From the NCBI RefSeq assembly GCF_000024985.1, contig NC_013523.1, forward strand, positions 1,178,001-1,242,000: a stretch of DNA of 64,000 nucleotides, written 5' to 3'. Shown here piece after piece: positions 23,505-31,266 of this stretch. The notes below the pieces were generated by a model, which worked only from the letters and a program-made list of their open reading frames with translations, searched no databases and had not been told where the DNA came from. The position numbers were made by a program, and so were the translations under genes. The stretch's first letter is position 1. Every line of letters starts with the position of its first letter. The stretch comes from Sphaerobacter thermophilus DSM 20745 (GTDB taxonomy: Bacteria; Chloroflexota; Chloroflexia; Thermomicrobiales; Thermomicrobiaceae).

Positions 23505-24776
23505 ATGGCACTCGTGAGCCGACGTGCGGCGGCAAGTGGCCCTGGCGCCTGGCGTTGGCGCGGTCGGGGACCGTCCATGCGGGCGGTGGAGGGCAACGTC
23601 GTATCCGAAAAGGTTCCCGGCGGGTCCCTCATCGCCGCGGTGCTGGACCGCGAGTTGATGGCGTGGAGCGACCGCGGCGGCGCCAGCCGCTACCTGGGCG
23701 AACGCTGGTCCGAGCAGTGCACAGTTGCGCTCGAAGAGGCCGTCGGCTCGGAGGTGCCGGTGCCGCGGGGGCGACCATTTACGCTGCGCGCGGTCGTCCG
23801 GCTCGATGAGAACCCCGAGATTGCGATCCAGGCCGGCCAGCACAAGCTCGTAAACCCCGACTTCGTCCTCTACGGGAGCCGTGATGGCGAGGAGCACATC
23901 CTCCAATCGGCCGATGCCAAATTCGCGGTCGATACTATTCGCTCGCCCCAGGTGAGCGCAGCGGCACTTGAGGCGCTGCTGGCGGTCGAAGGGGGGCTGG
24001 TGGGCGCGGCCATCGAGGCCAAACTCGGCGGCCCCGTCGGTGACCCGTACCGGGTCGAGCAGGGAGTGTTCCTCAGCCCGATCAGCCCGCTCACCGACTA
24101 CTTCCTGCCGCGCGTGACGTCCGGCCCGGGGGCACCGGTCGACCCACAGGAGGTCATCCTGCTACCGGTGGACCCGGTGGCCATGTTCACCGGTCTGCCG
24201 ATGACGCGGCTGATCGGCATCCTGGCCCGCATTGACCGACTCCCGGTCAGCCCCCGGGAGAACATCCTGTCAGCGATGTACTACTTCCGGCTCGCTTGCG
24301 CCTGCGCGTGGATGTGGGTCGAGGAGCACACACCGCTGCTCAGCAACGACCCGCCGCCGGAGGTCGATCCCACCGGCCTGGCCGACGAGACCAGCCGCCG
24401 CGTTCGGGGCGCACACACCGCCTATGAGGTGGTGCAGGAGTGGTACGAGACCGTAGAGCGCGTGTCGCGGTCCCGGCAGGAGGTCCGCTCCATGGCGGTG
24501 ATGCCGGTGCGTATGAGGGAAATCCGCGCGATGGTTGAGGCGGCGGGGCTCGGCGAGGATCGAGGTGTCCTGCGCCGGGTGCGTGGTGCGCTGGAGCGAC
24601 GGTATCGGACGCGGCTGGTAGAGACGGTCGGAGAGATCCCGGCCCGGCCCAACCGGCCACTGCCCGCCATCCTCGAGGACGTCGCCAATGCCAGCCGTGG
24701 GCTCTATCCAGAGCTGCGCCGTTTGGCCGCCGAACTCGTCGAGCGCGAGGCCGCCGAGGCGCGCGGCGAACGGTGA
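23505..24776 (+). CDS. Unrecognised protein, possible PD-(D/E)xK nuclease fold
   Basis: 423 residues, no known family recognised. Residues 60-145 carry a pattern like the PD-(D/E)xK nuclease core: E70 in a helix (GERWSEQCTVALEEAVG), then VNPDFVLYG (P118-D119) and, after a turn, ILQSADAKFAVD with D137-x-K139. The rest is mostly helical, with paired segments around MYYFRLACACAWMWVEEH and a basic C-terminus. AAGGAG precedes the ATG at 23505. It lies 126 bases after the J-like coiled-coil gene, same strand. The nuclease idea is inference from spacing of acidic and lysine residues only. Confidence 0.7.
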   Translation: MALVSRRAAASGPGAWRWRGRGPSMRAVEGNVVSEKVPGGSLIAAVLDRELMAWSDRGGASRYLGERWSEQCTVALEEAVGSEVPVPRGRPFTLRAVVRLDENPEIAIQAGQHKLVNPDFVLYGSRDGEEHILQSADAKFAVDTIRSPQVSAAALEALLAVEGGLVGAAIEAKLGGPVGDPYRVEQGVFLSPISPLTDYFLPRVTSGPGAPVDPQEVILLPVDPVAMFTGLPMTRLIGILARIDRLPVSPRENILSAMYYFRLACACAWMWVEEHTPLLSNDPPPEVDPTGLADETSRRVRGAHTAYEVVQEWYETVERVSRSRQEVRSMAVMPVRMREIRAMVEAAGLGEDRGVLRRVRGALERRYRTRLVETVGEIPARPNRPLPAILEDVANASRGLYPELRRLAAELVEREAAEARGER

Positions 24777-24803
24777 TCTTACCCGGCGAACGCCGGATTC
24801 CGG

Positions 24804-25097
24804 TCAGTCCAGGTGCATCACCTCGGTCGCCACGTCGGCGAGGTAACCCGCCTGCAGGTTCCCCTCGATGAAGCGGATGACCGTCTGCATCGTGTCGTCG
24901 ACATGGCGAGACGAATTGGAGAGGCAGACGAAGGCGACGGTGGCGACCTGCCAGGAGTCCTGATCCGCTACCTCGGCGATCGACACGTTGAAGCGCGCCC
25001 GGACTCGTTCAGTGAGCGAGCGCACGACGCGGCGCTTCTCCTTGAGCGAGTGCGCCTCCGGCATCTCGATCGTCAGGTGGCAGATCCCCAGGACCAC
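24804..25097 (-). CDS. DUF503 family protein (YlxP-like)
   Basis: A 97-residue protein. VLGICHLTIEMPEAHSLKEKRR at the N-terminus is the DUF503/YlxP signature, followed by VRARFNVSIAEVADQDSWQ. Ferredoxin-like small proteins of this family are often found beside ribosome-biogenesis genes in Firmicutes, but their function is unknown. A GTG at 25097 with an AGGGAG site upstream gives the family's usual length. Here it ends a run behind an FAD oxidoreductase, 20 bases downstream of it, an unusual neighbour. Confidence 0.9.
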   Translation of the reverse strand: MVLGICHLTIEMPEAHSLKEKRRVVRSLTERVRARFNVSIAEVADQDSWQVATVAFVCLSNSSRHVDDTMQTVIRFIEGNLQAGYLADVATEVMHLD

Positions 25098-25117
25098 GGC
25101 AGTTGGCGCTCCCTGAC

Positions 25118-26266
25118 CTAGATGACGTTGTGCTCCTGTGCCAGGCGACCCTCGCGGAAGCGGCTCGGGGCGAAGGCGGAAATGTCGACGGTCGTGGCGC
25201 GACCCTCCGTGATGAGCTCCGCCATGCACATGCCGACCGCCGGGCCCTGCATGAATCCGTGCCCGCTGAACCCTGCGGCAACCGCCAGTCCCTCGACCTC
25301 GTCGATCCAGCCCAGGAGCGGGTTGTCGTCCGGCGTGATCTCGTAGAACCCTGCCCAGCCCCGCATGACGCGCGCCTCCTCGAAGGCCGGTGCCCGCGCG
25401 CACAGGGCTTCAACGGTCCGCATCATCCACTCGTCGTCCACGGTCTTATTGAATCCGGGCGGGTCGTCGGGGTTGGCCATGCCGAAGAGGAACCCGTGGC
25501 TCTCCGGGTGGAAGTAGAGGCCGGACCGAAACTCGATCGTCATGGGGACGGTCGCGGGCACCGCGTCGAACGGCTCGGTGATGAAGCTCATGCGCCGGTA
25601 GGGCAGGATGGGGATATCGACACCCGCGAGCTCACCCACCCCGCGGGAGTGCGGTCCGGCGCAGATGATGGCCAGCGGCGTCGAAATCACCTCATCACCC
25701 GCGCGCACGCCCCGGACTCGGCCGCCTTCGATCACGAATCCGGTCGCCGCGGTCTCCTCGCGGATTTCCACGCCGAGCTGGCGGGCAGCACGGGCGATTC
25801 CGGTGGTGGCGGAGTATGGGTCGGCCCAGCCGTCGCGCGGGCAGAACGTAGCGCCCAGCACGTCGTCCACGCGCACAGCCGGATTGAGCGCGCCGATCTC
25901 GGCAGGATCTAGCCAGCGCACGGGCACACCGAGGCTCTCCTGGAGCGCGGCATTGGCTCGGAAGGTCTTGACCTCATCGTCCGTGGTCAGGAGGAACAGG
26001 TAACCCTGTTGGCGCAGGCCAATCTCGGTCCCGAACAGCTCCGGGAAGTGCTCCCAGACCTCCAGGCTGACCTGGGCCAGCCGGATATTCGTCTCCGTCG
26101 AGAACTGAAGCCGAATCCCACCGGCCGCGTCGGCGGTCGCGCCCCGAGCAATCTGATCCTGCTCCAGGACGACGATGTCCTTCACTCCGCGGGACGCGAG
26201 GTAGTAGGCAATGCTGCACCCCATGATCCCCGCGCCGATGATGACTGCATCCGCCGTGCGCGCCAT
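25118..26266 (-). CDS. FAD-dependent oxidoreductase of the DAO (glycine/sarcosine oxidase) family
   Basis: A 382-residue flavoprotein. It opens with the dinucleotide-binding ADAVIIGAGIMGCSIAYYLA (residues 5-24) and contains the DAO-type GGIRLQFS and the C-terminal AAGFSGHGFMQGPAVG loop that binds FAD, as in sarcosine oxidase beta subunits and proline-type dehydrogenases. It oxidises an amine or amino acid; the substrate is unknown. ATG at 26266 is chosen for its GGGAGG site. It is divergent from the hydroxyacid dehydrogenase gene at 26431. Confidence 0.9.
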   Translation of the reverse strand: MARTADAVIIGAGIMGCSIAYYLASRGVKDIVVLEQDQIARGATADAAGGIRLQFSTETNIRLAQVSLEVWEHFPELFGTEIGLRQQGYLFLLTTDDEVKTFRANAALQESLGVPVRWLDPAEIGALNPAVRVDDVLGATFCPRDGWADPYSATTGIARAARQLGVEIREETAATGFVIEGGRVRGVRAGDEVISTPLAIICAGPHSRGVGELAGVDIPILPYRRMSFITEPFDAVPATVPMTIEFRSGLYFHPESHGFLFGMANPDDPPGFNKTVDDEWMMRTVEALCARAPAFEEARVMRGWAGFYEITPDDNPLLGWIDEVEGLAVAAGFSGHGFMQGPAVGMCMAELITEGRATTVDISAFAPSRFREGRLAQEHNVI

Positions 26267-26430
26267 GCGCTTGTCCTCCCTCTCCGCAGCTCCCCTGCAC
26301 CATCCGCCGCAGTATAGCAAAGCGACAGGCGCGACCCGGCCGGCACTCGCGGGGTGTGGCTCATGGTACAGTGAGCCGGCATGATAGCCACTGCACCGCG
26401 GGTGAAGGGGTGAGAGGAGCGACGAGGAGC

Positions 26431-27495
26431 ATGGTTGGGGAGCGAGAGCGGATCACGGTTTTCATCACCTCGCCGCTGGAGCCGGAGCACGTCGATCGAA
26501 TACGGGAGGTCGGCGGCGATCACGTTGAGATCATCTACGAGCCGGACCTGTTGCCACCCACCCGCTACGTGGCAGACCACGACGGGCCACCCGACTTCCG
26601 TCTCTCGGAGGAGCAACAGGCGCGCTTCAATGCGCACCTGGCGCGGGCCCACGTGCTTTGGGACTTCCCGAAGCGCATCCCCGGCGACGGCGCCCTCCTG
26701 CGGATGGCGCCGAGGCTGAAGTGGGTCCAGACGACGAGCGCGGGGGTTGGGCAGCTCGTGGCGCGGCTCGGGCTGGTCGACTCCCACCTGATCGTCACGA
26801 CCGCAAGTGGGGTCCATGCAGGGCCACTGGCCGAGTTCGTCTTCATGGCTCTCCTGATGCACGTCAAGGAGTATCCGCGCCTCCGAGACCAACAGCAGGC
26901 GCACCGCTGGGAACGCTTCGCATCCGATGAGCTGGCGGGCAAGACCATGGCGATCGTGGGGCCGGGGCGCATCGGCCGTGAGGTTGCACGAATCGCTCGC
27001 TGCTTTGGCATGCGCCCGATCGCAATGGGGCGGGACTCGTCGCCGGAACGAGCGGCCACACTGGGGGTCGAGCGGCTCTACCCGCGCGAGCGACTGGGGG
27101 AGATGCTGAGTCAGGCGGACGCCGTGGTGCTCTGTTGCCCGCACACGCCGGAGACGGAGAACCTGATCGACCGCGATGCCTTCGCCGCCATGAAGGACGG
27201 CGTTGTCTTCGTCAACATCGCCCGAGGGCAGGTCGTCGACGAGGAGGCGCTGATCGATGCGCTGCGCTCGGGCAAGATCGCATTCGCCGCTCTGGACGTG
27301 TTCCGGACGGAGCCGCTTCCGGCCGACAGCCCGCTCTGGGATCTCCCGAACGTCTTGATCAACCCACATTCGGCCAGTACGGCGTACAGCGAGAACCGGA
27401 AGATCACCGAGATCTTCTGTCACAACCTCCGTTGCTTCATCGAAGGACGCGTGGACGAGATGCGCAACGTGCTGGACAAGGCACGCATGTACTGA
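26431..27495 (+). CDS. D-2-hydroxyacid dehydrogenase
   Basis: A 354-residue NAD(P)-dependent dehydrogenase reducing 2-keto acids to D-2-hydroxyacids or the reverse. Rossmann motif IVGPGRIGREVARIA, then the catalytic trio: Arg in VNIARGQVVDEEAL, Glu in VFRTEPLP, and His in INPHSAS. It has the GxGxxG-type loop with P in the second position (GPGRIG). Substrate specificity is not readable. ATG at 26431 follows a GAGGAG site. Its stop overlaps the next start by one base (TGATG). Confidence 0.9.
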   Translation: MVGERERITVFITSPLEPEHVDRIREVGGDHVEIIYEPDLLPPTRYVADHDGPPDFRLSEEQQARFNAHLARAHVLWDFPKRIPGDGALLRMAPRLKWVQTTSAGVGQLVARLGLVDSHLIVTTASGVHAGPLAEFVFMALLMHVKEYPRLRDQQQAHRWERFASDELAGKTMAIVGPGRIGREVARIARCFGMRPIAMGRDSSPERAATLGVERLYPRERLGEMLSQADAVVLCCPHTPETENLIDRDAFAAMKDGVVFVNIARGQVVDEEALIDALRSGKIAFAALDVFRTEPLPADSPLWDLPNVLINPHSASTAYSENRKITEIFCHNLRCFIEGRVDEMRNVLDKARMY

Positions 27496-28349
27496 TGCAG
27501 GGACCGGACGCGACGCCGGATCGTGGCGGATACCGCTTCCTCGCTCTGCGGAACGGGCCGGGAGCCGAGCAACTCGCTGTGACCGAGGCGATCCTTGCGG
27601 GTGTCGCGTCCGGTTCCTCACCGCCGACATTGCGGCTCTACTCCTGGTCGGAGCCGGTGGTGATCCTGGGAGTGAGCCAGCCGGCGGCCGATCTCGACCT
27701 CGACGCCTGCCGCTCGCTCGGCTACCGGGTGATGCGGCGACTCTCGGGCGGGACGGCGGTTTACCACGACGCCGAGGTGGTCAGCCTCGACCTGATCGTG
27801 CCTCCCGGTTCCTGGTTTGCGCCGTCTGATATCACCCAGACCTATGCGCGCGTCAGCCAGGTGATCGGCAGTGCCGTGGCGCGGCTGGGAGCAGATGTCC
27901 GCGCGGTGGATGTCGCCGATGCGCGCCGGTCCGTCACGCGGCCCGAGTTGCAGCCGGCATGCTTCGGCGGCCTGGCTCCGTACGAGCTGGTAGCTGGCAG
28001 TCGCAAGGTGGTCGGACTGTCGCAGATCCGGCGGCGCGAAGTCGTTGTCGTCCAGGCAGCGCTGTACACCCGTTTCTCCTACGACGCACTGGCCAGCGTG
28101 CTCCGGGTCGCAGCCGCGGCGGGCACGGAACGCTGGACTGCATTGCTGCGCGAGCATGCGGCCGGGCTTGACGAACTGCTTGGCCGCCGGGTCGAGCCTC
28201 AGGAAGTTGGCGCTGCGCTGCAGGCCGCGTTTGCCGAGGCGATCCCTGGCGGCCTGGCGACCGATGGGCTCCTCCCCGCGGAACTTCGAGCCGCCGAGCG
28301 ACTCGCGGTCGGGCGCTACGGGTCAGAGGCGTGGACCCTGCGTCGGTGA
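27495..28349 (+). CDS. Lipoate-protein ligase/octanoyltransferase family protein
   Basis: A 284-residue protein of the BPL/LplA/LipB fold. Key segments: RRLSGGTAVYHD (residues 81-92), the family's substrate-binding loop; and ACFGGLAPYELV...GSRKVVGLSQ with C156 and K171, positions used by LipM/LipL-type acyl transferases (Cys) and LplA-type ligases (Lys). The short length, lacking LplA's C-terminal domain, fits an octanoyltransferase/amidotransferase or a ligase acting with a separate partner. The one-base TGATG overlap with the upstream dehydrogenase implies coupling. Which reaction it catalyses remains open. Confidence 0.85.
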   Translation: MQGPDATPDRGGYRFLALRNGPGAEQLAVTEAILAGVASGSSPPTLRLYSWSEPVVILGVSQPAADLDLDACRSLGYRVMRRLSGGTAVYHDAEVVSLDLIVPPGSWFAPSDITQTYARVSQVIGSAVARLGADVRAVDVADARRSVTRPELQPACFGGLAPYELVAGSRKVVGLSQIRRREVVVVQAALYTRFSYDALASVLRVAAAAGTERWTALLREHAAGLDELLGRRVEPQEVGAALQAAFAEAIPGGLATDGLLPAELRAAERLAVGRYGSEAWTLRR

Positions 28350-28415
28350 CTCCCTGTCGAAGCTGGCACGGAAATCGCGCTGCTGTCGTGCCCGGATTCA
28401 CACCGGTCGAGTGTG

Positions 28416-28440
28416 CTGCCGCCGGCGTCGCCGGCGGCAG
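28416..28440 (+). other. Strong GC hairpin in the leader of the CBS gene
   Basis: A perfect 10-bp stem (CTGCCGCCGG with CCGGCGGCAG, loop CGTCG) ends seven bases before the GAGGGAG ribosome-binding site of the gene at 28460. With no U-tract it is not a classical terminator; it could end the previous transcript or limit translation. Confidence 0.5.
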
Positions 28441-28459
28441 ATCGTGAGGGAGCATGCGC

Positions 28460-28945
28460 ATGACGCAGACGACGATGGAAGTCACCGTCAAAGAGATCAT
28501 GACGCCGAATGTGATCACGGTCTTCCCTCAGACGGGCGTCGATGAGGTGGCGCGGCTGCTGTATGCCCATCGAATCAGTGGAATGCCCGTGGTGGACGAA
28601 ACAGGTGCCCTGCTCGGGATCGTCAGCGAGTTCGATGTGATCAGCAAGAAGGGACGGACGGCCGCGGACATCATGACCCGCGACGTCATCAGCGTCTTGG
28701 AGGATGCCCTGGCCGAGCAGGTAGCCGGGATCCTGACCGAGCGAAACGTGCGACGAGTCCCGGTGACGTCCGAGGGCCGGCTGGTCGGTATCGTCAGCAG
28801 GTCCGACCTGGTGAGGCTCTTCTCGATCACCAGGTGGGCGTGTCCCGATTGCGGCTACTTCGTGCGCGGTTTCCACCGTCCCGACGCGTGTGAGATGTGC
28901 GGCTCGACCGCCATCGAGCTGCAACGAGACCCACCCGGCATGTAG
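28460..28945 (+). CDS. CBS-domain pair protein with C-terminal zinc ribbon
   Basis: A 161-residue protein: two CBS motifs (about residues 13-63 and 71-122; VKEIMTPNVITV and AADIMTRDVISVL), each binding adenine nucleotides as a Bateman module. After residue 127 comes a ribbon CPDCGYFVRGFHRPDACEMC with cysteines at 128, 131, 144 and 147, likely binding zinc or iron. Such proteins sense energy charge; the ribbon may make a protein or nucleic-acid contact. The second ATG (28460) is preferred because GAGGGAG sits 8 bases ahead of it. No obvious enzyme partner is adjacent. Confidence 0.88.
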   Translation: MTQTTMEVTVKEIMTPNVITVFPQTGVDEVARLLYAHRISGMPVVDETGALLGIVSEFDVISKKGRTAADIMTRDVISVLEDALAEQVAGILTERNVRRVPVTSEGRLVGIVSRSDLVRLFSITRWACPDCGYFVRGFHRPDACEMCGSTAIELQRDPPGM

Positions 28946-28958
28946 CGCCACGCCACCG

Positions 28959-30242
28959 TCAGGGGACCGCGGAGGTCGCCGGCTCGGCCTGGGCAGGAGC
29001 CTGCGTGGCTGCACGCTGCCGCACACGCCAGAAGTACCCGGTGAAGACCGAGGTGCTCCCGATCTGTGACAGCGCGAAGATGATGAAAACGGCGTTGTAG
29101 CCGGCCGCGACGATGATCTGCCCAGCCAGCAGGCTGGCTGCGGCGTACCCAAGGTTCCACATGCCGCTGCGCAGGCTGAAGGCGTTGGCTCGTGCCCGCG
29201 ACGGGAGCATTTCGGAGATGAAGGTCGAGTTAATCGGCCAGGCCACGCTCAGCGCAGTCATCCGCACGATGTGCGCGATCAACGCCAGTCCCAGGCTGGG
29301 CACCAGCGGCAGTACCAGGAAGAAGGGGACAGGCAAGAGGCGCAGCAGTGCCTCGGCGCCCAGCGGGCCGAACCGGCGGCCGATCGCCGGTGCCCCCAGT
29401 CCTACGACCGCAGCAACCACCCCGGCCAAGGCGTAGATGAGTCCGATCTGGCTCGGACCGGCACCGATGCTGGCCAGGTAAACGTTGTAGAACGGCACGA
29501 CCGCGCCGGAGCCGATGCTCAGGACCAGCCCGGCGAGCACGAACATCGTGATATGGCGGCGCACGGTGCGTCGCGTGGGCGTCGCCTCGCTGACGATGAA
29601 CGCCTGCTGCCCCGTTTCGCTGGCCCGGTGGCCGCGAGCATGCTGCATCCGCCACAGCGGGACGAGCGCGAGCACGCCGAGCACCACGCCGGCGATCAGA
29701 GTCACACGGTAGGCCGTCACGCCCGTGGGAGAGACATCGAAGATCACGCTAATCAGTCGCGGGGACCAACCGCCGATGAGGCTGCCGAGCGTCGCTGACA
29801 GCGACTGGATCGAGAAGGTCACTGCGGCCGCGACCGACCGTTTCTCCGGGCGAGCCCATTCGACGATGAACGGCATGACCGGGACGACGACGAAGGCCGA
29901 GGCGCCGCCTGCGATCACCGACGTCGCGAGGATCACCCAGGGTCGATCCACCATCGCGAGGATGAGCGACGCGACGAGGAAGACGGCTGTGCCGAACGTC
30001 AGGCAGGCCCAGTTGCCGAACCGGCCGATCAGCGGCCCCATCACCAGTGCGGCGCCGGCCATGGCGAGGGTGTACACCGCGTTGTAGCTGCCGATGAAGT
30101 CCTCGCGGTGCGACAGGCTCACGAGATAGAGGTTGTAGATGAGTGCGAACACGCCGATGGCGATGTTGGCGAAGAGGTTGAAAACAAGGAAGAGCCTAAT
30201 CTCCCGGCGAAAGCGCTTGATCTCATGCACGAACTCGACCAC
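28959..30242 (-). CDS. MFS transporter
   Basis: About 427 residues with 12 predicted membrane helices in two halves joined by a charged loop near residue 200. The N-terminal half has the A-motif-like GPLIGRFGNWACL and the C-terminal half GAPAIGRRFGPLGAEALL. Substrate unknown; drug or small-metabolite export is common for this sort. The start is uncertain: GTG at 30242 is chosen, with the first helix starting a few residues later; TTG at 30257 and GTG at 30266 are alternatives. The gene is divergent from otsB. Confidence 0.85.
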   Translation of the reverse strand: MVEFVHEIKRFRREIRLFLVFNLFANIAIGVFALIYNLYLVSLSHREDFIGSYNAVYTLAMAGAALVMGPLIGRFGNWACLTFGTAVFLVASLILAMVDRPWVILATSVIAGGASAFVVVPVMPFIVEWARPEKRSVAAAVTFSIQSLSATLGSLIGGWSPRLISVIFDVSPTGVTAYRVTLIAGVVLGVLALVPLWRMQHARGHRASETGQQAFIVSEATPTRRTVRRHITMFVLAGLVLSIGSGAVVPFYNVYLASIGAGPSQIGLIYALAGVVAAVVGLGAPAIGRRFGPLGAEALLRLLPVPFFLVLPLVPSLGLALIAHIVRMTALSVAWPINSTFISEMLPSRARANAFSLRSGMWNLGYAAASLLAGQIIVAAGYNAVFIIFALSQIGSTSVFTGYFWRVRQRAATQAPAQAEPATSAVP

Positions 30243-30297
30243 GGTCCCCCCGGTCAATCCCTCCACTGTTCCCCAGCGCCCTGAGCGGCGCCGGGTG

Positions 30298-30327
30298 ATT
30301 ATATTAGTCCGAGGGGGTGGATGTCTG
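30298..30327 (-). promoter_or_regulatory. Putative promoter of the MFS gene
   Basis: Minus-strand CAGACA (30327-30322) and perfect TATAAT (30303-30298) with an 18-base spacer, about 55 bases before the GTG at 30242. Confidence 0.45.
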
Positions 30328-30389
30328 GGATCCAGGTCATGAGATCTTCCGGACCGTCCGACCAGGGTGCCCAATGGAGAGGGGGCCAC

Positions 30390-31190
30390 GTGACGCAGGC
30401 CATGGAGGTTGCTGAGCGTGCGGCTGCTGTGTTGGCACACCGCCCGGCGGGCTTACTGACCGATATCGACGGTACGATCAGCCGGGTTACCGCGCCGGCG
30501 GAGGCGGCCACGGTGGAACCCGCTGCCCGGGCGGCACTCGCGCGCCTCGCAACCGTCCTCGATGTCGTAGCGGTCGTCTCCGGCCGCTCCGCGGCCGATG
30601 CTCGGCGACTGGTCGATGTCCCCCGACTCGTCTACATCGGCAACCACGGGCTTGAGCGCTGGCACGATGGTCAGGTCACCGCGTCGCCCGAGGCCACCCG
30701 GTTCCGCGATCGGATGGCGCGCGTGGCAGCGCAGATGCAGGCGACGCTGACGCTGCCGGGCGTGCGCGTCGAGGATAAGGATCTGACCCTCTCGATCCAC
30801 TACCGCGAGACGGCAGACCCGGCAAGCGCCGAGGAGGCCGTGCGTGCGGCGCTTCTTCCCGTGTCAGAGGCCGAGGGGCTCGTCGTTCGGCCCGGCCGGA
30901 TGGTGTTCGAGGTGCGGCCGCCGATCACGATGAACAAGGGGACGGCTGCCCGCGATTTGATCCGGGAGCGGGGCCTGCGATCCGTCGTCTTTGTGGGCGA
31001 CGACGTGACCGATCTGGACGCGATGACCGAGATCCAACGGCTCTCGGCAGAGCAGGGACTGCGCGCGCTCACGGTCGGCGTGGTTGGCCCAGAGACGCCC
31101 CCCGCCATCGCCGAGCAGGCCGACATGACCGTTGACGGCGTCGATGGAGTGATCGCCTTCCTCACTGCGCTTGCCGACCGACTGGGATAG
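30390..31190 (+). CDS. otsB: Trehalose-6-phosphate phosphatase
   Basis: A 266-residue HAD-superfamily phosphatase that dephosphorylates trehalose-6-phosphate. Catalytic motif I is LLTDIDGTIS (two Asp residues), with VVSGRSAADARRLV, YIGNHGLERW, and the motif IV metal site FVGDDVTDLDAM. The GTG at 30390 has GGAGAGGGG 6-7 bases upstream; earlier ATG codons lack a ribosome-binding site. Trehalose-6-phosphate synthase (otsA) is not in the window, so the partner must lie elsewhere. It links to the glucan block through trehalose. Confidence 0.92.
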   Translation: MTQAMEVAERAAAVLAHRPAGLLTDIDGTISRVTAPAEAATVEPAARAALARLATVLDVVAVVSGRSAADARRLVDVPRLVYIGNHGLERWHDGQVTASPEATRFRDRMARVAAQMQATLTLPGVRVEDKDLTLSIHYRETADPASAEEAVRAALLPVSEAEGLVVRPGRMVFEVRPPITMNKGTAARDLIRERGLRSVVFVGDDVTDLDAMTEIQRLSAEQGLRALTVGVVGPETPPAIAEQADMTVDGVDGVIAFLTALADRLG

Positions 31191-31266
31191 GGTCACCGCG
31201 CCACTCCGGACGGTCCCATGCCACCCATGACGCTGCAAGGGACGGGAGAGGCTGCGCGGGCAGGGA

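Noticed and set aside
28416-28440. Riboswitch or terminator for the CBS gene
   Set aside because: Only a simple GC hairpin; no conserved riboswitch core and no U-tract.
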